Below, in pieces: positions 11,248-21,563 of a DNA stretch of 64,000 nucleotides; position 1 is the first letter of the stretch; every line of letters begins with the position of its first letter. A program made the position numbers and the translations under genes. The notes under the pieces were generated by a model that was not told the origin of the DNA, did not search any database, and saw only the letters and a program-made list of their open reading frames with translations. The stretch comes from Gloeopeniophorella convolvens (taxonomy: Eukaryota; Basidiomycota; Agaricomycetes; Russulales), in assembly GCA_022496205.1 (NCBI GenBank), contig WTXD01000022.1, positions 248,001-312,000 on the forward strand, given 5' to 3'.

Positions 11248-14226
11248 ATGTCGCTCCCGTATCTTCGCTCTCTGTCCGTCCAGAAAACCGTCACGTATGG
11301 CCTCCACGCTTCCCGAAGGCCCGCGGACACCGTTAGATCCGCGCACAGGCAGTTTACCACAGTCATGATGCAGCACCCGGCTCGTCTCCGTCCTCGTTAT
11401 GCCTCCTCCGTCGCTCCTTTTCGCCGCATGAATGCGCGAGGTTTATCCTACGCGTCTATACCCAGATTCCTTGCAAGGGCTTTCAGAGTCCCAATTGCTG
11501 GCGCAACTGTCGGTGCTGGCGGGTTCACCTATGCAAATTATAAGTTTGAAGGTGAGGCGTCGTCCATCCGAATTCGTATTCCGGCCAACGTCTCTTGCAG
11601 AGTTCAGGAAGAAGTCGGAAGGGTGGATATCTTCCGTAAAGGACACGGCAACAGATCTCTTCGATGTAGCGTCGGGCGGTATCAAAGCCGTGTCGGACCG
11701 CGTGCAAAACGTGGATCTGCCGACACTGGAAGCTCCGCAATTTCTCAAGGACCTCTTCTCAGCCAAAGAGGCTGGTCACGACGGGGGCGGGCAGGACCAT
11801 GAAAGGCAAAGCGGTACGGGCAAGGGTCGTCCGGACGGTGAAGATGCTGCTATTGCTGCGCTGGTGGCCGCTACCATGTCATCACCTTCGGATTCCACCG
11901 AAGATACAAATGATCTGCCCGTGGACCCGCGGCAGAACGGCCTAATGCATCTTACCAAGAAGCTCATTGGAATCAGGACTATGTTGCTCAGCATCGATCA
12001 AGGTGACGCCTTGAAACTACCAAGCATTGTAGTCATCGGCAGTCAAAGTTCCGGAAAGAGCTCCGTTCTAGAGGCCATTGTGGGGCACGAATTCCTCCCA
12101 AAGTGCGGGGCGCTTCCATATGTTTTCTATCGTCGCTTGGTTCTTATGGTTCTGTCAGGGGGAACAACATGGTCACGCGACGGCCCATTGAACTCACGCT
12201 CATTCACACACCCGCCGGCCCAAACGGACAGGCGGTCGAATATGGCGAGTTCCCCTCGCTCGGTCTGGGGAAGATCACAGATTTTGGACAAATCCAGAAG
12301 ACACTCACCGATCTTAACCTCGCCGTCCCAGCTTCGGAAGCCGTTTCGGATGACCCAATCGACCTCCGGATATACAGCCCGAACGTGCCAGACCTCACCC
12401 TCATTGATCTTCCTGGATACGTACAAATCGCATCTCTGGACCAACCGGAGTCGCTGAAGCAAAAAATTGCGGCACTGTGCGAGAAGTACATTCGCGAGCC
12501 AAACATCGTACTTGCTGTCTGTGCTGCCGATGTCGACCTTGCCAACTCTCCGGCGCTCAGGGCGAGCAGAAAGGTCGATCCCCTCGGACTGCGCACGTTG
12601 GGGGTCATCACGAAGATGGACCTCGTGCCCCCAGAGCAAGGGGCGACCATTCTTTCTGGAAACCGCTACCCCCTGCATCTCGGGTATGTCGGCGTCGTCT
12701 GCAAACCATCTGGGAAGAAAGGTCGCCGTGAGACCACAGATGTGGTCGCGCGACGTGGCGACGAGTACTTCCGCTTGAATCGGGAGCATTTCTACAGTTC
12801 GTCGTCCGTCATGGTGGGGACAGACACGTTACGGAAGCGCCTAATGGAGGTGCTCGAGTCGTCCATGGCGTCGTCTTTACATGGCATTACGAACGCCGTC
12901 CAGCTCGAGCTGGAGGAGGCCCAGTACCAGTTCAAGGTCCAGTACAATGACCGGCGAATTTCGGCCGAGTCGTACGTGGCAGAGACTATCGACGCCCTCA
13001 AGGGCCGCTTCAAGGAGTTCACCGCCCAGTTCCGCAAGCCCGCCGTGCGCACGAAACTCAAGGGCATGCTTGACGAACGCGTCATGGACGTCCTCGAGCA
13101 ATTGTACTGGAGCGACAAGCGTCTCGCCGAGTTCACCGCTCTCGGAGAGGACAAGCGCATCAAACCGGAAGACGTCGAGCCGTACTGGAAGTACAAACTC
13201 GAGGCGGCCTCCTCGCTGCTCACCAAGTCGGGTATCGGCCGTGATGCAACGCTACTTGTAGCGGATGGCCTCCGCACCCTTATCGACAGCATTGCGGCCG
13301 GCGAGCCGTTCAACTTCCACCCCCGCGCCAGCGAGCGCCTCGTGCAGTTCGCACACATGATCCTGCGCGATCGTATTCCGCCTACCTCAGACCAGGTCGA
13401 GAACTGCATCAAGCCGTACAAGTACGAGGTCGAGGTGGACGAGCGTGAGTGGGAGAACGGCAGGAAGGAGGCGGTGAAGCTCTTTGAGCGGGAAGTCGGC
13501 ATGTGCGAGGAAAAGCTCAAGGAGATCCGCAAGAAGGTTGGCGGCAGCCGGAGACTCAGCAACCTCACGACGTACGTCCGCAACCTCGAAGAGCAAGAAC
13601 GAGAAAGGAAGAGCAGGCGCCTCGCGCAGGTAGCGGCTGGCGAGGAGGCAGAGGAGGTGCCACCAGAGGAGTCGTACAAGTACCCTCCAGCACAGCTCGT
13701 CGACGGTGCGTATCCCTTGTGTCCTTTTTGCTCGCCGCTGACCACCGGTACCAGCTCGCCATGCCGCCCTGTACTCTGACCGGCTGAGCATCCTCAGGCT
13801 CCGTCTCACGGCTCTCAAGGCGAAGAGATGTAAAGCCGGTCCCGAAAGCGACCTGCTCTGCCCTGAGGCGTTCCTGAACGTCGTCGCGGACAAACTCGCC
13901 TACACCTCGTCCATGTTTATCAACATCGAGCTGTTGGACCAGTTCTTCTACCAGTTCCCAAGGGAGATCGACTCTCGGTTGCTTTACGACCTAGATCGCA
14001 ACGAGATCGTGGAGTTCGCCCGCGAGAACCCAGCGATACGACGCCACCTGGATTTGCAGGAGCGCAAAGACAAGTTGGAGGAGGTACGTTTTCCACGAGA
14101 GTGTGAAGACACCCGACGCTAAGCCGCCTGCAGGTCATGAAGCAACTCAACGGACTTTCTGTCCTCCGTGCCGATGTGCAACCTACACCGCGCCGGCCAC
14201 GGGGACTATTTAGCAGCGTGTTCTAA
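11248..14226 (+). CDS. MGM1: Mitochondrial inner-membrane dynamin-like GTPase (Mgm1/OPA1)
   Basis: GTPase for mitochondrial inner-membrane fusion and cristae shape. Five exons (11248-11551, 11601-12102, 12159-13705, 13755-14083, 14134-14226) join to 924 residues. The N-terminus is rich in Arg and Ser and poor in acids, as in a mitochondrial presequence. It is followed by a Gly/Ala-rich segment ([16 protein letters not shown]) that may be the membrane anchor. The GTPase domain has P-loop [16 protein letters not shown], the switch segment [11 protein letters not shown] formed across the second intron, DLPG ([11 protein letters not shown]) and TKMD. The middle and effector regions follow, ending [13 protein letters not shown] and [15 protein letters not shown]. 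The length is normal for the family. Two-form processing is known for Mgm1 but is not directly visible here. Confidence 0.95.
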
Positions 14227-14667
14227 TAATTTCCAGCTTCGCATTTGATTTTCGTTGTTACCGATTCCCCGCCTCTCAGTCACTAGTCGCTGTCCATACG
14301 ATACACGCGCTGTATACCTCTACAGCAACGCAAGCTTATTATCACACATAGTTCGAAGAGCCTACCGCATGAGATGTATACTCCGCCTTCAGCGTGGGGT
14401 CTATTGCACCCGTGGATTGTTCCATGCGCTTCTCAAGTGCGCAGATGAATGGCGAAGCAGGCAGGACGCGCGCACGCTGACCGGCAACAAATGCCCATAT
14501 GATAGTCTGTTGGTGAAGTGATATCACATGCGTGTGTGAATTTGTGCGGTTTATTTACCCCACGTCATCACGAACTTGGTATCCCCGTTGACTCAACAAC
14601 CCCTCTCGCACACGAATCACATACTCACGTCGGCTTCGACTCCAATTACAGTCGAATTGACGCAATC
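14227..14667. other. Intergenic
   Basis: About 440 bp between MGM1 and the SCP2 gene, both on the plus strand. I see no conserved coding segment. It should hold the MGM1 3' UTR and the promoter of the next gene. Confidence 0.4.
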
Positions 14668-15231
14668 ATGTCTGACATAAAGGTCGAAGGCTTCAAGGTA
14701 TGTTGGCCAGCCGCCTTACATGCGCTCGCCGTAACTGACGCACTGCCGCCTAGACTTCCGCGATCATTGCAGCGCTCGCCGAGGTCTTTGAGGGTTACAA
14801 CGACGAGGAGAAGAAGGGCCAGATCAAGAAGGTGCGCGGTGCCCTCTTGCTCCTGCTCTCACCTATAATATCCCTCTATATCTCGTAGAACAATGGCATC
14901 TTCGAAGTCAAGGTCAAGAATGAGGCCGGCCAAGAGGCGACGTGGACAATCGACCTGAAGAAGACGGGTACCGTGAAGAAGGGCGATGCCAAGTCGGCGG
15001 GCGTAAAGTCAGACGTGACCCTTATCCTGTCGGACGACACGTTCGCAGACCTCGCGGCAGGCAAGACCACTGGCCAGAAGGCGTTCATGACCGGCGCGCT
15101 GAAGACAAAGGGCAACATGATGCTTGCGACCAAGCTTGATGGCCTTCTCAAGGTCAGCCCTTGCCATCTGTCCCCATTACTTTCGAATTTAACGAGTGTA
15201 TCAGAGCACGAAGGGCAAGGCGAAGCTATAA
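14668..15231 (+). CDS. SCP2-domain sterol/lipid carrier protein
   Basis: Small lipid-binding protein of the SCP2 (non-specific lipid-transfer) family, probably acting in peroxisomes or cytosol. Four exons (14668-14697, 14754-14831, 14889-15152, 15205-15231) join to 132 residues that are nearly all SCP2 domain. Key segments are NNGIFEVKVKNEAGQEATW, SDVTLILSDDTFADLAAGK and GQKAFMTGALKTKGNMMLA. The chain ends KGKAKL, and AKL is a good type 1 peroxisomal targeting tripeptide. The first exon encodes only ten residues. The tiny last exon of nine codons, including the stop, supplies the targeting signal, so splicing decides localisation. Confidence 0.92.
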
Positions 15232-15866
15232 GTACGCGCTGCGCTGTTATCTATCTTACACCGGTTACATATTAATATGCACCTCAAGAAGGCTCTATGG
15301 GATAGGATACTGGAAGCCCTCTGAGTAATTTCATTCTGGACTTTCTCGAAAGATAAACCCGGTCTGGGCGGTCCCGCTCCCCACGACTGGGGGACCGAGA
15401 TGGTCATATTGGGACAGCAGTGGAGCCGTCGCAGCGTGACCAAAGCCCAGGGCGGCCGTCAGCTGCCCGGCACTCCAATCATGACGAGGCTGGACTGATA
15501 GAGTTGAGGGCGCGGGCAGGCTGAAACATGTCGAAAGGACGCATACAAACCCTATCATGCAGACGCATGGGTTGTCTTACGGAGCTGTGCACCCTCTGGG
15601 AACGGTTCCGAGGCACGAGCGTCGGTCTTTTGGCAGAACAATGTTCGCACGGGGAGTGTGTGTGGGACAACGTGCGCGGCGTTGAGCAGTGCTCAGTCCC
15701 AGAAAGGCAAGCGGCCGTCCGGGGGTGAATGCAATTGGCTGGCTGAGTATGAAGGGAGCTCCCTCGCCCCTCGCGCTCAGCGCCCCATCTTGCCCAACGC
15801 CTCCTTTCACAATAGCAGCCCTGCTCTCCCTCCAGTCCTCCCTCAATTGTCTACCAACGCCTCCAG
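15232..15866. other. Intergenic
   Basis: About 630 bp between the SCP2 gene and MAF1. I see no coding segment with family resemblance. A pyrimidine-rich stretch before 15867 fits a fungal promoter or leader. Confidence 0.4.
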
Positions 15867-16925
15867 ATGAAGTACATCGAGATTTCCAACCTTTCCCGCC
15901 TCGCGCAGGCTCTCACACACGAAGGCCCCGAGTGCTCCGTCCACACGCGAATAGAGGCATACAGCTGTAAGAACATCAAGCGGGATAAGAAGCTCTTCAA
16001 GTCTCTCGAGAGCGCATACAACGACGATGTTTCCCACTCCCCGCCCATACCCTCCTTCATTGCGCTCGACAAGGAGGCCGAAATGACACCGTTCGGCCCC
16101 ATCGACAAGCATGCCTCTCGCAAGACCCTTTACCTTCTCATCGCGACCCTCAACGTAGCCTTCCCCGACCACGAGTTCTCCGACGTCAAGCCTGCCCACT
16201 TTAACAAGGAGCAGAGCGGCGCCAGCGTCCTCAACGCGCTCAGCACCACCCTCGTCGCACCCCACCGCGCCGGCCTCCGCGCACCGCGGACATACTCATC
16301 ATACCCACCTACCTCGGTCGACTTCTTCCCCTCCTCCCTGCCCACCTCATCATCGCCCATACAACCGCTCGCCAGCCCGTACGCGCCGCCGCAAATAGTG
16401 TCCGGCACTCACCCAACGCTCTATCGTGCACTGGACGAGGTGATCGGCCTGTCGGAGTGCGAGGTCTTCTCCTACGTGCCGGATATCGAGTCCGACCCCC
16501 ATGCGAGCGACTTTTCCGACGACGAGGACGACGTCAAGTCTGTCGGCGATTCCGACTCGTCCGACGACTCGGGTGACGAGCCGTTTGCCTTTGACGATTA
16601 CGATGTGGACGAGGCGGCCCCAATCCACCGCCCAGCGCCGGGGGGCCTCTACGGGCTTATCGACGACGACTTCCCTGCGCACTCTGCGTTGCGCAGGCGT
16701 GGCGCATTACTTTGGAGTTCCCATTGGTTCTTCTTTAATCGGCGGCTGAAGCGCATACTCTTCGTCTCGGTGTGGGCGCGCTCGCGCGGCGTGACGAGGT
16801 GGGGCGACGAGGATGTGTACGGCAGTCCGGAGAAGATTCAGACGATATCGGGGGAGAGGTTTTTTGGCTGGGAGGGTGCGATCGGCGCCGGTGCCAGAGC
16901 GATGGGCCTCAGTGCGACTGCTTGA
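15867..16925 (+). CDS. MAF1: Maf1 repressor of RNA polymerase III
   Basis: Conserved negative regulator of RNA polymerase III that links nutrient and stress signals (TOR, PKA) to tRNA and 5S synthesis. One uninterrupted frame of 352 residues starts MKYIEISNLSRLAQAL. The A box region includes GRIEAYSC-like TRIEAYSCKNIKRDKKLFK, and KTLYLLIATLNVAFPDHEFS is the B box. The C box region covers about 16420-16860, with an acidic stretch (about 16490-16620: SDFSDDEDDVK, DSDSSDDSGDEP), then RRRGALLWSSHWFFFNRRLK and VWARSRG. A Ser/Pro-rich linker sits between the boxes. The absence of introns is unusual for this window. Confidence 0.95.
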   Translation: MKYIEISNLSRLAQALTHEGPECSVHTRIEAYSCKNIKRDKKLFKSLESAYNDDVSHSPPIPSFIALDKEAEMTPFGPIDKHASRKTLYLLIATLNVAFPDHEFSDVKPAHFNKEQSGASVLNALSTTLVAPHRAGLRAPRTYSSYPPTSVDFFPSSLPTSSSPIQPLASPYAPPQIVSGTHPTLYRALDEVIGLSECEVFSYVPDIESDPHASDFSDDEDDVKSVGDSDSSDDSGDEPFAFDDYDVDEAAPIHRPAPGGLYGLIDDDFPAHSALRRRGALLWSSHWFFFNRRLKRILFVSVWARSRGVTRWGDEDVYGSPEKIQTISGERFFGWEGAIGAGARAMGLSATA

Positions 16926-18182
16926 TTGGATACTTCGGTCAGTTCTCCGGTCAGGCTCGATCGAAGTATCACTCACCTGGGCCCCGCAGGATGCAGCCTA
17001 CCTCGCCTACTTTTTTTTGCTTGTCTGCTTGCTTGACCATACCCGTCTTGCTTCCATATCTATGCCTATCCCTTGAGGCTTCATCGTGTATCATAGCTCG
17101 GACCGCTTTGTTTTCATTATTTTATACGCTCAATAGTATGCAGGGCTTGTCTTGTGATATGCTGTGGTAGTCTGCGACACCATATTGAAGACAAGCCGCA
17201 CGTCGCGTCTTACCACGTTTCTTGAGGGGGAGACATGTTACTTGCGTTGAGAGTGGAGCGCGGAAACCGGAGCCGGAGGGGGCAAAATCCAGTGTTTGAG
17301 GATCACAGGGCGAAGAAGCCTCTCTTCTTCGGTCCCGGGGAATTTTTGAAAAAAGAGCAAAGCAGGAGAGACACATACTCAAGAGAGCATCGGTCCGGGC
17401 GAATGGAGAGGATGCACACAGACAGCTAGATAAGTCCCAAGGATATCGGGGTCGCCCAGTACGCATTGTGCCAGACAGTAGAAATGATCCAGGCGGTTTC
17501 CAGGCGGCTCAAGGTATGGGTTGGTCGAGAGGAAGACGGCCGCCGCAGTGGTGGTCGCGCACAGGGACTCGACGGTGACTCGAGCAGTTACATACACACT
17601 GGCATGTGAGTCGCTCCAAGCGCCCGGGAGTCAAGCGGTGGGACTCCACGACAATCCATCAGTCAAGCGTGCCGCTCCAGGGAGCAGAGGAGGAGTTGGA
17701 GCTCAGAGGAGTCGACTGGAATGAACATAGCGACACGTCGAGAAATTTTTTGGGAAAGCCATTGCAACTCTATCGATGTCGATGACCTGGCATGAATCGC
17801 GCCGCGTCGCCGGTCGATCTTCCAGAGGCGCGTGACCGATATCGGAGATCAGGTGATCGCGAAGCAGGGTTTCGCGCGGGCTTGACGCAGCGACTCCTTG
17901 TCATGTTCGACCATGTTCTCCGTCGAGGCTGCCTTGGCCATGGCGCGCGGCGCGCTGTCGACGCCGCCTTTAGTCCATGCTTCTGAGCTTTGTGTGCTCT
18001 GAGTTGCGGGAACACTCCAAAGACCTGGAATGGTGTCAAGAGTTTCCAATATCTTCGTCCTCACCCGAGCGACTGCTCCCCTTAGCTCCGATTTTGCTGT
18101 TCGTTCTCCCGACGGGCATGGTACAGGATACCTTTTCATGCCGATTCTAGGGTGATAATCAGGTGTTCCGCGTCAACTCGAG
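16926..18182. other. Gene-poor stretch downstream of MAF1
   Basis: About 1.26 kb. The first part should be the MAF1 3' UTR, with T-rich stretches at 17010-17130. A small minus-strand frame at 17849-18139 has no motif I recognise. I make no gene call here. Confidence 0.35.
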
Positions 18183-19119
18183 ATGGCCAGCGTCAAGAAT
18201 ACACGCTTCATGAACATCAGGGGCCGTGAGCCGCTGAACGCCAACCACGACGTCGCAGCTCTTATTGATCACAATAGTACACCCCCATACATCTCGTCTA
18301 CTCGCGGAACTACGGTGCGTACTCTCCGCAATGCATCGACAAGATCGTTTATCTTCCCAGCGTGCCTTTACAGGCGACACGCCCAAGATCGACGCCGGCG
18401 CTTACACGCTACGCGCCGGCGGTCTGGGTCCGTCCGAGTCGTCGCAGCGCTCGAGGTCACAATCTCGTATGTAAGTATCGCATCCGAAACTGCCACCGCG
18501 GCGCGCGCTGGTTCAACTGGGTCGGCACGCTCGCCGCCGAGCGTCTACCAGCAGCGCGACTACAAGGTGCTCCCCGCGTCTGTGCGTGGCCCAGCCCAAC
18601 CCTGCCCTGCTCTACCCTCGCGCACATACACTGACGCAATTGTGACGCCTGGCGCAAGTACAGACGCCTGCCACCGCGGAGCAGTGGTGGGCCCGTGTGC
18701 GCACGCGCTGCAGGCCAACGCGCTCAACGGCGTCATCGCGCGCGCGCACCTCGCGGCGCCCGATCACCGTCGCGGCTATTGCACGCCCGGGACTCAGCTG
18801 ACGGTGGTGCTGGCAGAGGGCTACGCCCTGCCGGGCGCCGGGGGGCAGGTGGCCGCGGTCGATGTGCCGGCCGTGGGCCCGGGGGCCCGGGGGTGCGCGC
18901 GAACATCACGTACCAGGAACTACTAGGAGGGCCACTGGAACTGAGCGCTGTAGCCGGCCACACTGCGCGTCCGTGTTCCGGCCGTGGGTCCGGAGCGCGC
19001 AGTGGTGCAGCGCAGCCGCGCGGTGGACGAGCATGGGAGAGGTGCAGGCGCTCGAGGGCGGGTGGAACTTGCGCGGGGCCGCGTACGCCGCGGCGGGGCA
19101 GTACACGCTGCACATCTAA
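18183..19119 (+). other. Unresolved GC-rich locus, possible gene or gene relic
   Basis: Several plus-strand segments look coding because nearly every third position is G or C, but they lie in different frames. A segment from 18183 starts MASVKNTRFMNIRGREPLN. A second near 18540-18580 reads SVYQQRDYKVLPA. A third, 18660-18900, contains ALNGVIARAHLAAPDH. The last, ending in a stop at 19119, reads EGGWNLRGAAYAAAGQYTLH. Candidate introns exist between some segments (18316-18381, about 18590-18660), but I could not join all of them into one protein. It may be a real multi-exon gene, or a decayed one. I recognise no family. Confidence 0.3.
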
Positions 19120-19804
19120 CGAACTGACGAACTGACGGGTCGATTGCGGTGGACGACTGTTCGCGTAGGCATTACTGTATCGTACTCGTATGTTTTTAAG
19201 AGCGGCGGTGGTGGCGTGAGTGCGGTGGCGTAGGCGTATGGATTCGTGGCGGCGGCAAGTACAATACAGTAAGTATCCTAAACGTTTCAAAGCATAGGAG
19301 AGCGCGGGCAAGACGATGACGTGACGTCCCAGACATTCCAAGAGATACATGTGGCGGAGGCGATGTGCATTAAATATATAGACCAAGAGCCGTGCGGAAA
19401 GCATGTAAGTATGTGCGAGACGGATGACGACAACAGCAGACGGACAGTGGGGCGCCTGACAGCGAGGTCAGATGCTGAGATGCAACCTGCCTGCTGGAGG
19501 ACACCTGGTATGCGCACGGCCGGGCGCCCATTTCGCCTTGGGCGATTCGCGCCCGGGCCAGCTGCCCGCGGGGACAAGAGGAGGAGACCACGGGTGAGGT
19601 GAGATCGATAGCGGCGCAGGAACCACGAGGCTCGCAGGCCGGCCATCAGACTTGTGAACAAGAAGCAGGGGACTAGAAAAACCCCTGTGTCAACTTCCTC
19701 CGACTCCACACGCACATATAGCAACCCCCCCGGCAGACTCACTTTCCGCTCGAGTAGAAAAGAAGAAAAGCAGTGGAAGACGTGGATCGAGAAGGGCCCC
19801 GGTT
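19120..19804. other. Intergenic
   Basis: About 685 bp between the unresolved locus and the 3' end of the minus-strand coiled-coil gene. No exon I can support. It should contain the 3' end of that gene. Confidence 0.35.
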
Positions 19805-21563
19805 TCATAGAAGGTCCTTCACGCTCTCCAGGAGCACCTTGGGCTTCAGCAACAACGTGCTTTCCAGCAGATCGTCTCGGCCCCGCGCTGCGCCGGCCTC
19901 GCCCTTGATATCTAGGTGTGCGGGCTGCAGGTGTGACTGCCAATCCCCCGCGAGTACGTCCTCCTCCCTCCTCCGCCTGACCATGGCCAGCCCGACCGCG
20001 ACCGTGCACAGCACCCCGCAGTCCTCGCTCCCGTACCCCGCGTACATGTTCTCCATGACAGCGGGGTCGAACGACTGGCAGCCGGCCCAGAGCGCGCGGC
20101 CCTTGCCCCGGCCGACGGGAGTGGCGACGGCAGGGCTCTCAACGACGACCTCGAACCAGGCGCTGCTCACGCCCTCACGTAGGGCGCGCGCAAGGCCCTC
20201 CGCGCGCTCGGCAATGTGCGTGATCGCATCGCCGAAGCGCGTACGCAGCGGCTCGCGGTGCACTCCGCGCTCGTCGGTGCATCCGGCGAGCGCGAGGATA
20301 GCGAGAATCCCGCGGATGTGGCCGGCGGTGCGGGACGACTGGCCGCTGAGGGAACTTGCTGATGCACTCGAGGACGTCCGCGAGCGGGGCATCGGGAGCG
20401 CGAACAGGCGGTGGTCGGGGGTGTTGGTGGCTGTCGAGCCGGGTGTGGGGTATGGGGGAGGTGAAATTGGGGAGGCGAGGGCGGATGATCCTCCCGAGCC
20501 AGGGTACGCGGGCGCAGGCGCGCCGTAATTCGCAAGCACGCTCCGGGCGTGCGTGTGCGTGAGCGCTCGCCAGCGCGAGGTCGTTGCCTGGGGTTCTGGT
20601 ACGTGGTCCACCGGTGTCAGCGTTGTCAAAGAAGATGACAGTCGTGGCGGAATGCTTACCAGACGTCTGCATCTCGTGGAAGACTTCGTTGAGGAAGCGG
20701 TCCACCTCGGGCGGCGCCCCTGCGCAGAAGGAATCGAGGATCTGGCGGCAGCACCAGACTTCCCACGCCTGGACGGCCAGCTGCACCACGGTCGGATCTT
20801 CTTCGTGGTCGCCGTCACGCAACAGGGCAAGCATGCCATCTCCGATGGCCTCGCGCACGAGCTCACAATGCGATTCTTTCCACAGGCCGGGGACGTTGCG
20901 ACTCAATGTGAACTCATCGGAGACCGCGGCGGCAAGTTGGAGAATCTCGGTGTTTAGATCATGCACGGCCTGGATGATCTGCTGGCCGGAAAAGTCGTCC
21001 GTCTTGGTGAGGAAGGACTTGAGAGTCTTGAGCTCCTCGCCGCTGGACTCGAGCGTCCGCACGGAGTTTGCCAACTCTACGTAGGAAGTGCGGAGTTTGT
21101 GGATCTCGGTGGCCTGAGCTTGGCGGGCCACAAATGCCTGGGACAGCTCTACAGAGAGCTGGCTCTTCTGGGAGACGAGGAGGGTGTTGGCCGTGCGCTG
21201 GTGCTCGAGCTCCATTTTGGTGCTGGAAAAGTCGGCTTGGAGGTGTTCGAGTTGACGCTGGAGGGTGAGGACTTGCTCCTTGAGACGGCTGTTGAAGAGC
21301 TCGAGGTGCTTTACGCGGACGTCATCATCTTGTGTGGCACGGCGGAGGTCGAGCGCTGAGCCTTGGGAGAGGGGTCGGTCGTGGCGCTGGCCCTGGGTAC
21401 GGGAGCGCGTCATAGGGTAGTAGGTGTTGGGGTTGGTGGTAGGGAGTTCGTAAGAGCCGTCGTCGCTGGCTTCGTCGTCGGACCTTGGGGTGTCCTGTGT
21501 GTCGTCGTTGTAGATACGGATGGAAGGGAGATACGAAGCAATGATGCTCCAGAGAGAGTTCAT
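19805..21563 (-). CDS. Coiled-coil protein, copy A of a paralogous pair
   Basis: Function unknown. Two exons (21563-20660 and 20595-19805) join to 564 residues. The N-terminal third is Ser/Asp-rich with a hydrophobic start (MNSLWSIIASYLPSIRIY). A coiled coil follows at about residues 80-190 (LELFNSRLKEQVLTLQRQLE). The conserved part has FLTKTDDFSGQQIIQAVHDL and LNTEILQLAAAVSD, then WEVWCCRQILDSFC. Across the phase-1 intron it continues EPQATTSRWRALTHTH. The chain ends KPKVLLESVKDLL. The gene at 45433-47178 shares these blocks, the intron position and its phase. A Ser/Pro/Ala-rich insertion (about 20350-20530) interrupts the C-terminal half and is absent from copy B. No enzyme motif is visible. 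Confidence 0.8.

Noticed and set aside
12792..13745. Long open frame on the minus strand, over 300 codons
   Set aside because: It is antisense to the MGM1 GTPase exon, whose motifs, splice sites and length all fit. The minus frame is Ser/Arg-rich, as expected from the complement of GC-rich codons.
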